In this document: piece after piece, positions 22,275-34,312 of the stretch
Layout of the letters: each line of letters begins with the position of its first letter
How positions within the stretch are numbered: position 1 is the stretch's first letter
Source: Thermothielavioides terrestris NRRL 8126
Lineage: Eukaryota > Ascomycota > Sordariomycetes > Sordariales > Chaetomiaceae
NCBI RefSeq assembly: GCF_000226115.1
Contig: NC_016460.1
Coordinates: 1,984,001-2,048,000 of the forward strand
DNA: 64,000 nucleotides
Direction of reading: 5' to 3'
Position numbers and translations under genes: made by a program
Notes under the pieces: model-generated
Seen by the model: only the letters and a program-made list of their open reading frames with translations
What the model was told of the DNA's origin: nothing
Databases searched by the model: none

Positions 22275-22871
22275 GAGACAGAACTAAGAGGTCCGATTGA
22301 CCCATCGCCGCCATGTCAGTGCCAGATATGTTGGGGGAACGAGACCAAGGACTCGAGAACGGCCGAGCAATCCCGCCCTTGATCGTGGCGAGGAACGAAC
22401 AAGGTGGCAGATGGGTTGGCTTATCAGTGCTATGTTGTTGCCGGTGTTCAACGTCCAGAACTTATTTACCAGCAATGTAGTTCCAAGGGCGTGCGCATAG
22501 ATCGAGAAGTCAAATGGGATGTGTGTAACGCAGACGTGACCATAACAGTATGAGTGACAGTCAACGTGAATGTGGCTGGAGATATCCGCAACGACAGTGA
22601 CGACTCATACCTGAGCCTTTCCTTGGAGCCTTCCAGAAGTAGGGGGTTTGCATACAAACACGCTTCAACAGTGTGTTGAAATTTATGCAGCACAATCAAC
22701 TCCATCCAGTCATAAATAAATGAGGTAGCAGCCCAGCAGTTTGCAACATGGTGTCAGGCTGGGCTGATAAAGGCAGCCGACTGGTAACAAGCTTGCCTAG
22801 TTTGGGTCTTTCTCAAGTCAGCCTTCGTTCAATAAATAAAGACTCTTCTGCAGGAGGAACAGTTGGTCGTC
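22275..22871. other. Intergenic before MITE
   Basis: No coding sequence. Two AATAAA-like clusters (about 22712-22718 and 22832-22838) could serve as poly(A) signals for the upstream microprotein transcript. Confidence 0.4.
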
Positions 22872-23239
22872 GTTAAAGAGGTCCCGCCAAGACTAATTTC
22901 GGAACCTACCGCTTACAAGTATTTACAAATCGCCAAGGCCACGACGACTTCGAGCAACATCAACAACGAAGAATCGCAAAGACTCGTAGCAACAACTTCG
23001 CGAAACCTCAACTAAATCGAAAGAAAAGAAAACGAAGTTAACCTGTACCCTAACCTTGACCTGCACTCTAACCTTAACCCGAATCCTAACTAGCGGGGGG
23101 TTGGCGCCGCCCCCTGTACCCTTGGCGAACTAACCCCTTGGCGATAGAGTAAACGCCTTGGCGATCGGGGTTGTGTAAAAACGCTGTAAAAACATTGCCG
23201 ACAATTGGCCGAAATTAGTCTTGGCGGGACCTCTTTAAC
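22872..23239. mobile_element. MITE with perfect 31-base terminal inverted repeats
   Basis: The ends are perfect inverted repeats: 22872-22902 (begins GTTAAAGAGGTCCCGCC) and 23209-23239. GTC lies immediately outside both ends (22869-22871 and 23240-23242), a possible 3-base target duplication. Weaker inverted similarity extends about 15 bases further out on each side. The 368-base interior has no coding frame, contains degenerate telomere-like words (CCTAACCTTGACC type) at 23045-23092, and three copies of CTTGGCGA near the right end. The short target duplication would fit a PIF/Harbinger- or CACTA-type parent, but this assignment is tentative. Confidence 0.82.
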
Positions 23240-23242
23240 GTC

Positions 23243-23872
23243 TACCGAACATGTTCGTTGGTGGTTGGTTTCCCCGGCCTCTCCGCTGAAGCAATAACGT
23301 TGACTAACCATGTTAGGAATAGTGTATGTTCTGTTCCGCTGTGCCGGGCACACGCTGCTGATCATGTGACTTCGAGAAAATCTGGGATACGCCACCCTGG
23401 CACCCAATGTCGCGATGTCGCGCCTGCCGATCGAGAGGCTATGGTGGGCCGCCTTGCTTTCAGCGGGGCCAGGCAGGACCCCAGCCTGTCACGATAGTTA
23501 GGTAGTGAGTGCGCAGCCTTTCTGCCGTCAACAACGTCCTTCTCAACCCCGCGCCTCGCTCTCTTTCGCCAACCCTAAGGCACCTTCGCTCATCCTTATT
23601 GCGCCTATTCAATCATTCTCTATTTTCAATAGCATTTTAGCAATCATTTATCATTATTCTTTGCATATATTTCTGGCAGCACGCTGCCTGACCCGCCTGC
23701 ATGCGAAACCGCGACGACCCGACACATCCGCCCCGTGCTCCGTCCGATCCTTTCGCAGGCACCCTATAGACCCTTCACAACCTTCGCAACTCCCAATACA
23801 CCTCGCGCGCACGACCTCCTCCATATTCGACCCTAGAGTTTGCAGCGCCGACTCCGCCGCGCAACGAGAACC
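23243..23872. other. Intergenic, DOT1 promoter and leader
   Basis: No gene supported. The right half is pyrimidine-rich (from about 23515), as is usual just upstream of fungal starts, and leads to the DOT1 ATG. Confidence 0.45.
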
Positions 23873-25445
23873 ATGAGCATATTCAGCAAAAGGTCCAAAT
23901 TCCGAGTTCCGACCGAGGTCCGCCGAATCAAGCAGGTCGTCGAGCCGGTCGCACAGCCCAAGACGGCCCGAGCAGCGATCCTCGGCAGCACAGCGGCCCC
24001 AGCCGCGGCCTCCCATTCCGTGTCGAGAAGCTCCCACGGCACGCCGCGCGCCTCCCCCAAGCCGGCCTCGTCATCACGAACCCAGGCGCTCCAGTCTGCC
24101 ATGTCCTCCCCGGAATTGAGGCGCTCCTCGACAACAACGAGTCGGAAAAGACGCGCTGCGTATACTAATTCCCCACTCAACGACTCCGATCCCGAGTCCG
24201 ACGACGAAGATTGGCGCGAGACGCTAGACCCGAGCAAGCGGCGGAAGCGGGCGCACACCGAAGACCCGGCCCGACAATTGCGACATCCGAGATTGTGGGC
24301 TGGGCAAAATGAGGAGGAGGATGAGTTGGGAATTGTGCACGCGGTCGAGGTCGCCTCGCTGGCGGATAAATGCCGGCCCGTCATGGGGTTAGAGGAGGAC
24401 GAGGTTGGGGTGAGGTTGCGGTATCCCGGGGCGAATTATCTCGAGCGGTAAGTGTGTCGCCTCCGCCTTTTTTCGCTGTCCCGGGGTCGAACAGCTCATG
24501 GTTAGAGTGATGAGGAGCTGACGATTTTGCAGGTACGAGCTCGTCTGGGGCAGGGACAAGATCGACGGGGCTCGGGATATCATGGAGGTAGTAAATCTCG
24601 TGGGCTCGATATACCTCACCGATGCACAAGCGAAGCCATTCTTGGACCAGGACCACGGTATCTACCGCCGGCTGGAAAAGAGCAAGAACACCAAAGACGG
24701 AAAGGGCTTCAAAGCGGCGTTGCAAGAATACAACGAGCAGCTGCTGGCCCTTCAGAAGAAGGGCGCCATAGCGCAGAACATCGACGCCATGCGGGGTGTT
24801 CCCCGGGAGCTGGTCGAGACCATCCTGCGCCAAGTCTATGACCGCACCGTGGCGCCCAAGGTCGAACTGCTCGCCAAGTACCAGAACGGCACCGACAACG
24901 TCTATGGCGAGCTGCTCCACCCCTTCGTGTCGGACATCTTCGACCGGACCAAGCTGACGTCGGAAATGGTGTTCGTCGACCTCGGTTCGGGCGTCGGCAA
25001 CGTGACGCTCCAGGCGGCGCTGGAGAGGGGGTGCGAGAGCTGGGGCTGCGAGATGATGGAGAACGCGTGCAACCTCGCCGAGGCGCAGCAGAAGGAGTTT
25101 GCGGCCCGGTGCCAGCTGTGGGGCATTGCGCCGGGCAAAGTCCATCTCGAGCGAGGCGACTTCTGCAAGAACGAGCGGACGCTGGCGGCGCTGAAGCGCG
25201 CGGACGTGGTCCTCGTCAACAACCAGGCGTTCACGTCGGAGCTCAACGGCACCCTGGTCAACATGTTTCTGGACCTCAAGGTCGGGTGCAAGATCGTGTC
25301 GCTCAAGACGTTCGTGCACGACAACAAGACTGCGGCGAACGATGTCGCCGCGTCCATCTTGGATGTCGAGCACTTCTCATACCCCGGGGGGTATGTCAGC
25401 TGGACTGCTGCGCCCGGCACGTTTTGCATCTCGACGAGGAAGTGA
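23873..25445 (+). CDS. DOT1: Histone H3 lysine-79 methyltransferase Dot1
   Basis: Non-SET methyltransferase that modifies H3K79 in nucleosomes, acting in silencing and checkpoint signalling. Exons 23873-24447 and 24533-25445 give 495 residues. The chosen ATG has context AACCATGAG; a frame start 33 bases upstream is less likely. The N-terminal third is basic and disordered with nuclear-type Lys/Arg clusters (SRKRR, SKRRKR). The AdoMet motif [11 protein letters not shown] is at residues 338-348, the substrate-side VLVNNQAF at about 418-425, and YGELLHP at about 316-322. All three blocks match the Dot1 family. The intron is 85 bases with GTAAGT donor. Confidence 0.96.
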
Positions 25446-25799
25446 CCTTTCTCTGCCTGGGCGGATTAGCGTTGGTTTTTCGAGTTCGTGGTTCTGGAAG
25501 AGTTCCTTCAGGAGTACGGTGGATAGAATTGGAATATCGCCAGAAGAGCGCTTGCCTGCAAAGACACGCGAATACCCCTTACGGCGATACGATTTGGTTA
25601 TTTTGTCGTATGGTTTTGTGTATGAACTCGAAGAAAGCAGACGTATGAGAAGATGACAGCGTTGAAGAGGGAGCGGATGGCTGTGTTGTACATACCTGTA
25701 CTTGTAGATAGCAGTCTGGTGCTTTCAACGGAGCGTTCCTTCGCTGTCTCGCTTCCACGCCAGCCCAACCTCTCCGCCACTCCCTTCAATCCCGAGACG
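25446..25799. other. Convergent 3' spacer
   Basis: This 354-base gap lies between the converging DOT1 and ATG16 genes and should hold both 3' UTRs. I see no gene. Confidence 0.5.
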
Positions 25800-26622
25800 T
25801 CACCTCCTCCTGCTAAACAGCGGCTCGCTGGCCAGGTTGAGCGCCTCGGCCTCCTGCCCGACCCGCTGCATGAAGCGCTCGACCAGCTGCTTGTTCTCGG
25901 CCTCCTGCTCCGCCCGCCGCCGCTCCACCAGGTCCAGCTGCATGTTGAGCACCGCCAGCTCGTCCTGCACCTCCGCCACCAGCTTGTTCTTGGCCCGCAG
26001 CTCCTCCTCGCGGTCCCGCAGCTTGACCGCCAGCGTCCGCCGCTCCGCCGTCAGCTCCCGCACCGCCCGCCCCTCCGCCGCGCTCTTGGCCCGCAGCCGC
26101 GCCAGCTCGTCCTCCGCCGTCTGCGCCCGCCGCTGCAGCTGCGTGTTGGACCGCAGCGCTTCGGCCAGCTCCAGCCGCAGGCGCGCGACGAGGGCTGGCT
26201 CGTCAGCGGCGGCGGCTGGTGAGGCCGATGGTGCTGGTGGGGGAGATTTCGGGGCGGGCGAGGGTCTGCCGCCACCGCCGCCGCTCGTGGGTGGGGGCGC
26301 CGAAGGAGAGGGTGATGTGGGAGCGCCGGTCCCGGATTGGAGCTGGAGAGCTGCCTTTTCGGCTTCGAGCACGGAGACGCGGTCGAGAAGCTGGGAGTCT
26401 GAAGGGCGGCGAGTGATACTTGGTCAGATCTGCGGCCTCGTCTGATGGTGGGAGGGAATGGTTATGGTGGATGGAGGGATGGACGGGTGGTGAATGGGCA
26501 ATCACAAACGGCGAATGGCGGGGCGCAAACTTACAGGCAGCGATGAGCTCGTGGTTGAGGGGAGATTTTTGCTTCTCAGCGTCGCTGAGGCCAGCGAGGT
26601 ACTCCTGTCTCCAGTCGGGCAT
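25800..26622 (-). CDS. ATG16: Autophagy protein 16
   Basis: Partner of the Atg12-Atg5 conjugate; the complex directs Atg8 lipidation at the phagophore. Exons 26622-26535 and 26398-25800 give 228 residues. The N terminus MPDWRQEYLAGLSDAEKQ is the Atg5-binding helix with Trp4; after the intron comes YSQLLDRVSVLEAEKAAL, typical of Atg16. A Ser/Pro/Gly-rich linker (about 55-100) is followed by a long coiled coil (about 105-215, ARLRLELAEALR to LVERFMQRVGQEAEALN). As in other fungi the WD40 domain of the animal protein is absent. It diverges from VPS16 with a 378-base spacer. Confidence 0.9.
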
Positions 26623-27000
26623 GGTAGGTATTTTATGTCAAAACGAGGCTAGACAATTGAGAACCCGGATGGAAAGACAGCAAACTGACCAGCGGGGAGG
26701 AGACCGCGGGGAAGGGCGTTTGACTCCGGGATGATGTAACAGGCAAAGCTACACGAGCTTATCGGGCGCTAACCATCGCCGACACTGAACCCCGCTGTCA
26801 GTAGCGACCAGGGTTGAGTTGGGCCGCTGCGGGCCATCCATGTGCCGCACAGTGCGAGCGAAGCTCAACCTCCCCTGTCCTTCATGAAGGCCCGCTAGGT
26901 CATTCCCCTAGCTCCGAGCATGCCTCACGGTGTGTTGCTCAACCGCTTTACACAAGCAAAACAAGCCGCATACAAGCTCAGCATGCGAGAATGACCCGCG
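26623..27000. promoter_or_regulatory. Shared divergent promoter region, ATG16/VPS16
   Basis: Only 378 bases separate the ATGs of two outward-facing genes, so both promoters and 5' leaders must fit here. No specific regulator site is claimed. Confidence 0.55.
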
Positions 27001-29837
27001 ATGGATGTCGCCCATCCCACAGCAGGCTGGGAGCAGCTCGGTGACCGCTTTTACCGCAAAACGCAGCTGTACGCTCAAGTGTTCGACCAGGACCTGGACC
27101 TGGACAACTACCTGGTCGCGGGGGCTCCGTATGGAGGCGCCATCGGTGAGTGAATGGACGGACGGATGGATGCCTGCTGCACATCAACATGTCAACGTTA
27201 CCTACCGACCACGAACTGACATAAGCGCAGCGCTTTACCGCGACGAGGACAAGCTGATCGCATTCCAGGCGACGCATCCCTCCAAGCCGTCCATCGACAT
27301 CTACAGCTGCGCCGGCAAGCTCATCCGCCGCATCAACTGGGACCAGGGCTCCATCAAGGGGCTCGGCTGGTCCGAGGACGAGAAGCTCCTTGTTGTCACG
27401 GCCGACGGCACCGTGAGATGTTACTATGACTTGCAGGGAGAGTTCACCCAGTTCTCTCTGGGCAACGGCGCCGACGAGGCCGGCGTTCAGTCCTGCAGGT
27501 TCTACGCCCATGGTCTTGTTGCGCTCCTGAAGAACAATGCCTTGGTGTCTGTGTCATCGTATGACGAGCCTCGCCCCAAGCTCCTCGCATCTCCCCCTGA
27601 GGGGCAGGTCCACTCGTGGAACATCATCCCGCCTGCCTACACGCTCTCGCGTTCCGTCGAGGTGCTTCTCAGCATCGGCCAAACCATCTACATGTGTGAT
27701 GCGTCCGAGTGCGAAGACCGCTTCCTGGACATTGGGCCCTTCTCCCACATTGCCGTGTCGCCGAATGGCAGGTTTTGCGCCCTCTACACGGCCACCGGTC
27801 AGGCCCATGTCATCACCAGCGACTTCCAAACCCGCTTGAGCGAGCACAACTCGAGGTCCAAGATCTCGCCCAAGTATTTTGAGTGGTGCGGCAATGATGC
27901 GGTAGTCATTGCCTGGGAAGATGAGGTCCATCTGGTCGGCCCGAGCGGCTCACTGGCCAAGTTCTTCTATGATAGCGGCCGGGTGCACATCGTTCCCGGT
28001 GAGTCCCTAGTTGTCTGCCCAATCTACCAGCCAACCCCCCCCCCTCCCCCCCCTCCTTGCTAACGAACGAGCTGCCAGACTATGACGGAGTCAGGATCGT
28101 TGCGAATGAAACATGCGACTTCCTCCAGAAGGTCCCGGATGTCACAGAGGAGGTATTCCGCCTCGGTTCCGGGTCACCAGCCTCCATTCTCCTCGATGCC
28201 GTCGAGCAGCTCGAGATGCAGTCGCCGAAGGCCGACGACAACATCCAGCTGATCCGGCCGCAACTGGCAGAAGCCGTCGACACCTGCGTGAGCGCGGCTG
28301 GCCAGGAGTTCAGTGTCCACTGGCAAAAACAGCTGCTGAAGGCCGCGTCGTTTGGGAAGTCAGTGCTCGACATCTACAACAGCGACGACTTCGTGGATAT
28401 GTGCGAGACGCTGCGCGTTCTCAATGCTGTCCGCTTCTTCGAAATCGGCCTGCCGTTGTCCTACGAGCAGTACCAACGCCTCTCGCCATCCGGGCTCATT
28501 TCGCGTCTCCTGAATCGCCACGAATATCTTCTGGCTTTGCGGATTGCCGGTTATTTGCGCCTTCCGACCGATAAGATTTACGTGCATTGGGCTTCGGCCA
28601 AGGTCCGTCTAGGTGCCGAGGATGACGACGCCATCTGCCGAAAGATCGTCGAGAAGCTGTCTGGGAAGCCGGGCATTTCCTTTGACGTGATTGCTCGCGC
28701 CGCCTACGACGAAGGGAGAGGCCGTCTGGCTACGGAGCTGTTGAACCATGAGCCACGCGCCGGCCGACAGGTACCCCTGCTGCTGAGCATGGAGGAAGAC
28801 GAGCTTGCGCTGGACAAGGCCATCGAGAGTGGCGATACCGACCTCATCTACTTCGTCCTGCATCAACTAAAGCGCAAACTGCCGCTGGCAGGCTTCTTCC
28901 GCGTCATCAACAGCCGGCCGACCGCCACGGCCTTGGTCGAGGCGTCGGCGAGGCAGGGAGATGCCGACGGTCGCGAAGATACCGCGCTGCTCAAAGACCT
29001 GTACTACCAAGATGACCGCCGCTTAGAAGGCGCCACAGTATTCGTGCGCGAGGCATTGCGCCAGCCAGAGAGCCGAACAGCTAGCGACAAGCTCTCGCTC
29101 GCGGCGAAATTGCTGTCGGATAACGCCAAGGAGCATGCGTTTGAGATCGGCGCCCTCAAAGAGGCGACCACGCTCCTGCGTATGCAGGAAGCGTTTGACC
29201 GCGATCTTACCGACAGCTTCACCGGACTGTCCGTGAACCAAACCATGTTCAAGCTGATCAAGCTAGGGTACCACGGCAGGGCCAAGAAGATCCAGAGCGA
29301 GTTCAAGGTGCCCGAGAAGGTTGCCTGGTGGATTCGGTAAGCCAGTAGTAGACTTCCTCCTGCTCGAGACACCCGCACTAACGCGAAGGTCACCCAGCCT
29401 CCAAGCCCTGGTAGCCAAGCGAGACTGGAACGAACTGGAGGAGATATCCCGCCAGCGCAAAAGCCCCATCGGCTGGGAGGTACGTGCCACCCCACAGCCG
29501 AGTCCCATCCCACCTATCCATCACCCATGCCTCAGGCCTAAACTGACAAACTCCGCCAACTCCAACCCCAAACCCCAACCCACAGCCCTTCTTCAACCAG
29601 ATATTACAAGCCGGCAACCCCCGTCTGGCCGCCAGCTTCATCCCCAAGTGCACGGGCCTCGCGCCGGGGCAGACGGTCACCATGTACGAGAAGTGCGGGA
29701 TGCGGGTCAAGGCGGCCGAGGAGGCGGTCAAGATCAAGGACGCCGAGGCCTGGAGCAGGCTGCTGGAGGCGGCGGGGCGGGGCACGGCAGAGGGGCGGGA
29801 GATCGAGAGGCTTGGCTTGGCCGTGTTTAAGAGGTGA
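27001..29837 (+). CDS. VPS16: Vacuolar protein sorting protein 16 (HOPS/CORVET core)
   Basis: Class C core subunit of the HOPS and CORVET tethering complexes, needed for fusion at endosomes and the vacuole. Exons 27001-27145, 27231-27998, 28079-29336, 29398-29479 and 29586-29837 give 834 residues, all junctions in frame. The N-terminal half is a beta-propeller (WDQGSIKGLGWSEDEKLLVV, PFSHIAVSPNGRFCALY); the C-terminal half is the alpha-solenoid Vps16_C domain (NRHEYLLALRIAGYL, VHWASAKVR, KLIKLGYHGRAKKIQSEF, DWNELEEISRQRKSPIGWE, and a final AAEEAVKIKDAEAW). The second intron contains an unusual run of C residues. Identity is very secure. Confidence 0.97.
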
Positions 29838-30967
29838 CGGCTGGCGCGTTGACCTTGCCGGTGTTGCATGCTACAGTCGACGGGGAGGTTGGGAATGGAG
29901 GATTTGGGGACAGGAGGGGGGGTGGTTGGGTGGGGAGGGGGGGGCTTGAGTTAATTAGGTGAATAGTTCTTCTCTGTAACAAGCCAATGAGGCCTGTTTC
30001 GTCCTTGTAGGGAAATCATGTACGTGAAGAGAAGAAGATGAAGGATAGCGGATGAAAAAGATGAAAGAAGAGAGAAGAGAGAAGAAGCGTGTCAATGGAA
30101 TCTCGATCCTCGAAAAAGGGAGGCCTAGGTATCCGAGCAAGCTAGGGTAATGCTGAGCTACCTATCCAACGGTCCAACTAATGCAATGCGCTTCTGCCCC
30201 TGCTTCCGTCCCTGCTTCCGTCCCTACACACGCCGCTCTACCCCTCCGCTACAGGGACACGGCAAATGACATCCGGGCCCAATTTCGGAATATATATGTG
30301 AGTAGACAAGAGAAACACCTCAGGCAAGATGTCACGGTGTGTGTGGTGGTCAAGAAATGCAAAACAGCATCGAAGCACATCAGATAACATAGGTACCTAG
30401 GTACGTACATGCGTACGTAAAGCGGCAAAACAGCAAACCCACACAGGAGGAAACGACAATGATGCCAGGCCGCCAGACCCCTTACCCCCCTCCGAGTTCC
30501 GAGTCCGAGGATGGATGAAAAATGAACAGGAAACCCCCTCCTCCATGGAACCCGCAGCCGCTCGCCCGATCTGGCTGATGTTCACCGAGAAAGAACAAGC
30601 CTCAACTCCGCCAGATGTGCGTACGTTATGTGTCAAGTAGGTTGTAGGTAGGTAAGTGAGTAGGGAGGAAGAGAGGTAAGTAGGGGGACTTTCTGTAGGG
30701 GAGCAGGGGAAAAGAAAAGAGAAACCGCATGGAACAGCATAAAAAAAAAAACAAAACATAACGCAACGCAATGCAACGCAATGCAATGCAAGGGCACCGA
30801 AACAAACTGCCAGCATCACATACCCTTCGTTCTTGGACATTGAACAACCCACAGGCCAATTAGCCAGCCAACTCAGGTTACACCAACCCTCCCCGCTCAC
30901 TCGCTCATTCGACGTCACCCGTCAAGGCGGGTACGCCCCCGCCAGGACTAAGGATGAACTGCCCCTC
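29838..30967. other. Convergent 3' spacer with simple repeats
   Basis: About 1.1 kb between converging VPS16 and the FHA-RING gene. No coding sequence. It contains a duplicated TGCTTCCGTCCC unit near 30198-30221, an ACCTAGGTA-type palindrome near 30393, and six tandem pentamers of the form A(C/T)GCA at 30761-30790. Confidence 0.5.
30761..30790. repeat. Pentanucleotide microsatellite A(C/T)GCA x6
   Basis: Six adjacent five-base units, alternating ACGCA and ATGCA, directly after an A-rich tract. Confidence 0.8.
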
Positions 30968-32929
30968 CTATAGGATATCATCCTCGTCCTGCAACCGTGC
31001 CCCGGCAGCCTGCACGGCCGCCTCGATGCTGTTGGCACGCGACGCAGCAGCGGCGCCGTCGAACACCCATGGCCCAGCGTCATTCCGCGGCGTGATGGGG
31101 CCCTCGTGGCCGTTAGTCACTGGCGCTCCGGTGGGCGAAGGTGTTCTCGTCTCGCGGCGTGAATCGGAAGGAATTCGCTGGGCAGTGGAAGGGATGGGCA
31201 TCGGGTTGGACACGGTATACGACGAGACGACGGGCTGATCACGGAGCGTCGTTGCGCCGTCGAGCTGAGGTGGTGATTGTTGCCGCGGCGGCGAGTGATC
31301 GAGGAGCATGGTCCCGTCCGACACTTCGGCTGCTTGCGGTTGGGGCTGTTGTTGGGATTGGGCGAGGCGGGGGCTGCGTCCAGATTCGCGGGATCCGAGG
31401 GTGGTATTCATCGGACTGCTGAGATTGGCTGAAGGAGGTTGCAGCAGGGCACCCTCCTCCGCTGCGGCGCCTTCGTCGGAGTCAAGCTGCTCCCACTCCT
31501 CGGGGTCTTCGACTTCTGCCTCGAGGTCCGCTGCGGCGCGGCAGTTGGGACAGATGAAGATCGGGTAAGACGGAGAGGTGAGGAGGGACCGAACGCACTT
31601 ATAGTGCCACGTGTGCGAGCAAGGAGCGACAAAGAGGCATTGACAGGGCTGAAGGGGCAATCAGAGACTTCTGGAAGCTGACAGGCTGCTGGGAGGGATG
31701 TTCTTACCGCTATGCTGTTCAGGCATATGGAGCAGTCCTGCGAGTATGAGCCCGAACTGTTGTTGGCTGCGCCGGCGGCCATGTTTCGTAACCTCTTGTG
31801 TGTGGCCATGCTAGCTGGATGTCAGCAGCCGTCCGCATCCTGCACTTGAGCCGGTGCAGGCGGCCGGGTCGCCCACTCACTTGAAAGTGTTCAGCTTGTT
31901 TTGCCAGCCACGGTTCAACTCCAACCTCATCTTGACGCAGCGGAAGATCATCTCCTCGCCGCCCTTGAAGTCGATGCCCAGCTGCACAATGTCGCCGTCG
32001 TTGACGGGGTACGGTTTCGACTCGGTGCCGGGAGGGCTGAGACGGATGTGGTTCAGGAAGGTCCCCGAACTGCTTTTGACGTCCTTGATGTACCACTTGC
32101 CGTTTTCGAACCAGAACTCGCAATGCCGCCGACTGACCACCTTGCTCTTGAAGCCCACGGGGGCTGCCGAGGGAGTGTTTGGGGGAACGTTGGGCTGGGC
32201 ATCTCGTTCGGAATACCTGCCCACCCGGATGACCTCTTTGCCGGTAGGGAGAGTGCGAGAAACGGGCGCAAACTTCAACGACGGGCGGGTAGCGCGAGGG
32301 TCGTAGAAAGTGCTGAAGCGGATCGAGGGCAGCGAGTCTAGGCTGGGCCCGCCGCCATCGGGTCTGCCGGCGGCATCGCCGGTTGTTGCGGATCGCGCGC
32401 GAGCCATGTCGTTGACGGGCGGAGGAGCGGTCTCTGCGGCCGGGCCGGCACTGCTCGAGCGGGCGAGGAAAGGGACGGCAGACGATTCGGATGATCTTCT
32501 CTCCTGGGCAATCCCCGCCGTCGACCCGGCTTGGGCCTTTCCTCCCGAAGGCGTAGTTGACAGGCCGAGGGGATGCGCTAGCGCGGGGACGAGCTGCGAC
32601 AAGCGGGTGGTGCGGGAGGCCGACTCGGTGGCGGGGCCAGTGGAGGGATTGTGCCGGGCAGCCCCGGACCCGGCACTCGTTGTTGTCGCGGCAGACGCAG
32701 ATGGCGACGGGGCGGAGGACGCGGGTTGTTGGGAGCTTCCGTGGGCGTGTTGCGCGCTGTGATCACGAGACAGCAGGTGGGTTTGGGTGTAATTGCGGAG
32801 GTAGCTGAGGCCGCGCAGCCGGCTGCTTCTTGCGGGCGCCGTCGACGATGCCGAGGTTGTACTCGCGGGAGACACGGCTAGAGTTCCAGGCCCCTGGGGT
32901 GGTGGGGACGCGATGGATTGCGTGAACAT
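30968..32929 (-). CDS. FHA-RING E3 ubiquitin ligase, Dma1/Dma2/CHFR type
   Basis: Mitotic checkpoint-type ligase that reads phosphothreonine through its FHA domain and ubiquitinates septation or spindle regulators. Exons 32929-31881, 31810-31708 and 31648-30968 give 610 residues. The open frame extends upstream of 32929, but ATG at 32929 (MFTQSIASPP) fits the low-complexity N terminus best. The FHA domain spans about residues 225-335 (VGRYSER, VSRRHCEFWF, SSSGTFLNHIRLSPPG). The RING-H2 is at 376-420 (CSICL, then PCQC, PCSHTWHYKC, CPNC) and is split by the second intron. FHA then RING is the Dma1/Dma2 order in yeasts. A long Ser/Pro/Gln-rich tail follows. Confidence 0.92.
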
Positions 32930-34312
32930 TGACGAGGTGGCTGCTGCTTGTGTCGGAGGAGAGCAGCAAGCTGCGGGCCACAGGCTGGGGCCTATTTCCT
33001 GGTGGTCGAGGAAAGGTCTGCGGCAGCCGTTGGGGGCCCGCACCTCTGATTCGCCGGTGTTCTGGTGGTATTCGAAACAGGAACCACAGCCCACGCCACC
33101 TATGCGAAACGAAAGCCCGGTTCGCGGACAAAGCAAGGGCACGGGAGATCCGAGATGCTGGATTGCCCGAGCCGCAAGTCGGAATGGAAGTGACTGATTT
33201 GCACTGAAAATAGCCCGCGCGCGTGCGTTTGGGGTACCTCAGTCTGGGGCAGTCTGGGGAATGTTCCCGGTCCAGACCCAGCAGGAGCCACAGCGAGGAG
33301 TGGGCCGCTGCGATCAACAAGCAACGCGGGTTAATGTTAATATCAGTCTGCAGTAAGTCTTCGTGACCTGCAAACCGCTGCCTGCTTGGAAACTCGACGG
33401 TGGGCGCTGGTTGGACGTGTTATGACGTTAGGATTTTGTCGGGGCTTATGTGGCAACTCCGCCCCTGGAACCTTGAAGTTTGAACGCAAGGGGAACTGGA
33501 AGTCTGTCTTCTGAGATGGAAGGGTGTCGCTGCCTACCTACCTTACTGATGAAAGAGGAACGGGTTCGTCACTTGACCGCCTTGCTCGCTTCGCGGTTTG
33601 GCAGTCGCGACTCCTTGCCCGTTTCCCGAGGCTAAGGTACCTAACAATATCGAACTAGTGTAACAAGCATGGGGCATCGCTGGACACCGACACGGTCGCA
33701 GCGGCGGCCAGGCGGCCTGCAAAACCCCCACCATCCGGATCCCAGGCCCAGGTTGTCCCAATATGTAATCCATATTACGGCACGGGGGTATATGGTACTT
33801 GCAAGCGAAGGCACCAGAGGGACAGCACCGTGACCAGCCGTACGCCGCACTTCCAGGTTATTCTACCTTCGGGTCCTTCCCTCTTACAAGCATTTGGTGG
33901 TCTATGATTCCCCAATATGGGTCGCTTTGCACAGGCGAAATTTCCCTTCCTTTCCTCGGTTTTTCCAACAATACTGGGTGCCGTGGTACTTGGTCGGTGA
34001 ATTACAGGTACACTAACGTAATCAGTGTGAACGGGGTCGCTGCATTCGTGCCTCAAGTGGGGCCGCTCTTCTCATGCACATGTTATCTCCGTCCTTACGT
34101 CCTTACGGATGTAGCTCCGTACATGCTGGCCGTGTATTTCCGTATCGTATCGGAAACTTTCCTGCGACAGACTTGAAAAGACTTATCGATAGCACCCGGC
34201 GCGAGAGACGCTGGATTTGTCCCTATTCCTGCTGCCGCTGCCGCGCTGGTCGAGAAGAAATTCCGCGACAGCACCCAGCAACGCCGTCGGACCTTCCGAC
34301 CCAACAGCAGCT
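32930..34312. other. Divergent intergenic spacer
   Basis: About 1.4 kb between the outward-facing FHA-RING and mitochondrial peptidase genes. The minus frame stays open to 33142 but looks non-coding. Several TACCTA words (about 33534-33545 and 33637) occur. No other gene supported. Confidence 0.45.

Noticed and set aside
31877..33142. Upstream extension of the FHA-RING protein by 71 codons
   Set aside because: The added sequence is unlike the rest of the protein and the ATG at 32929 gives a sensible start.
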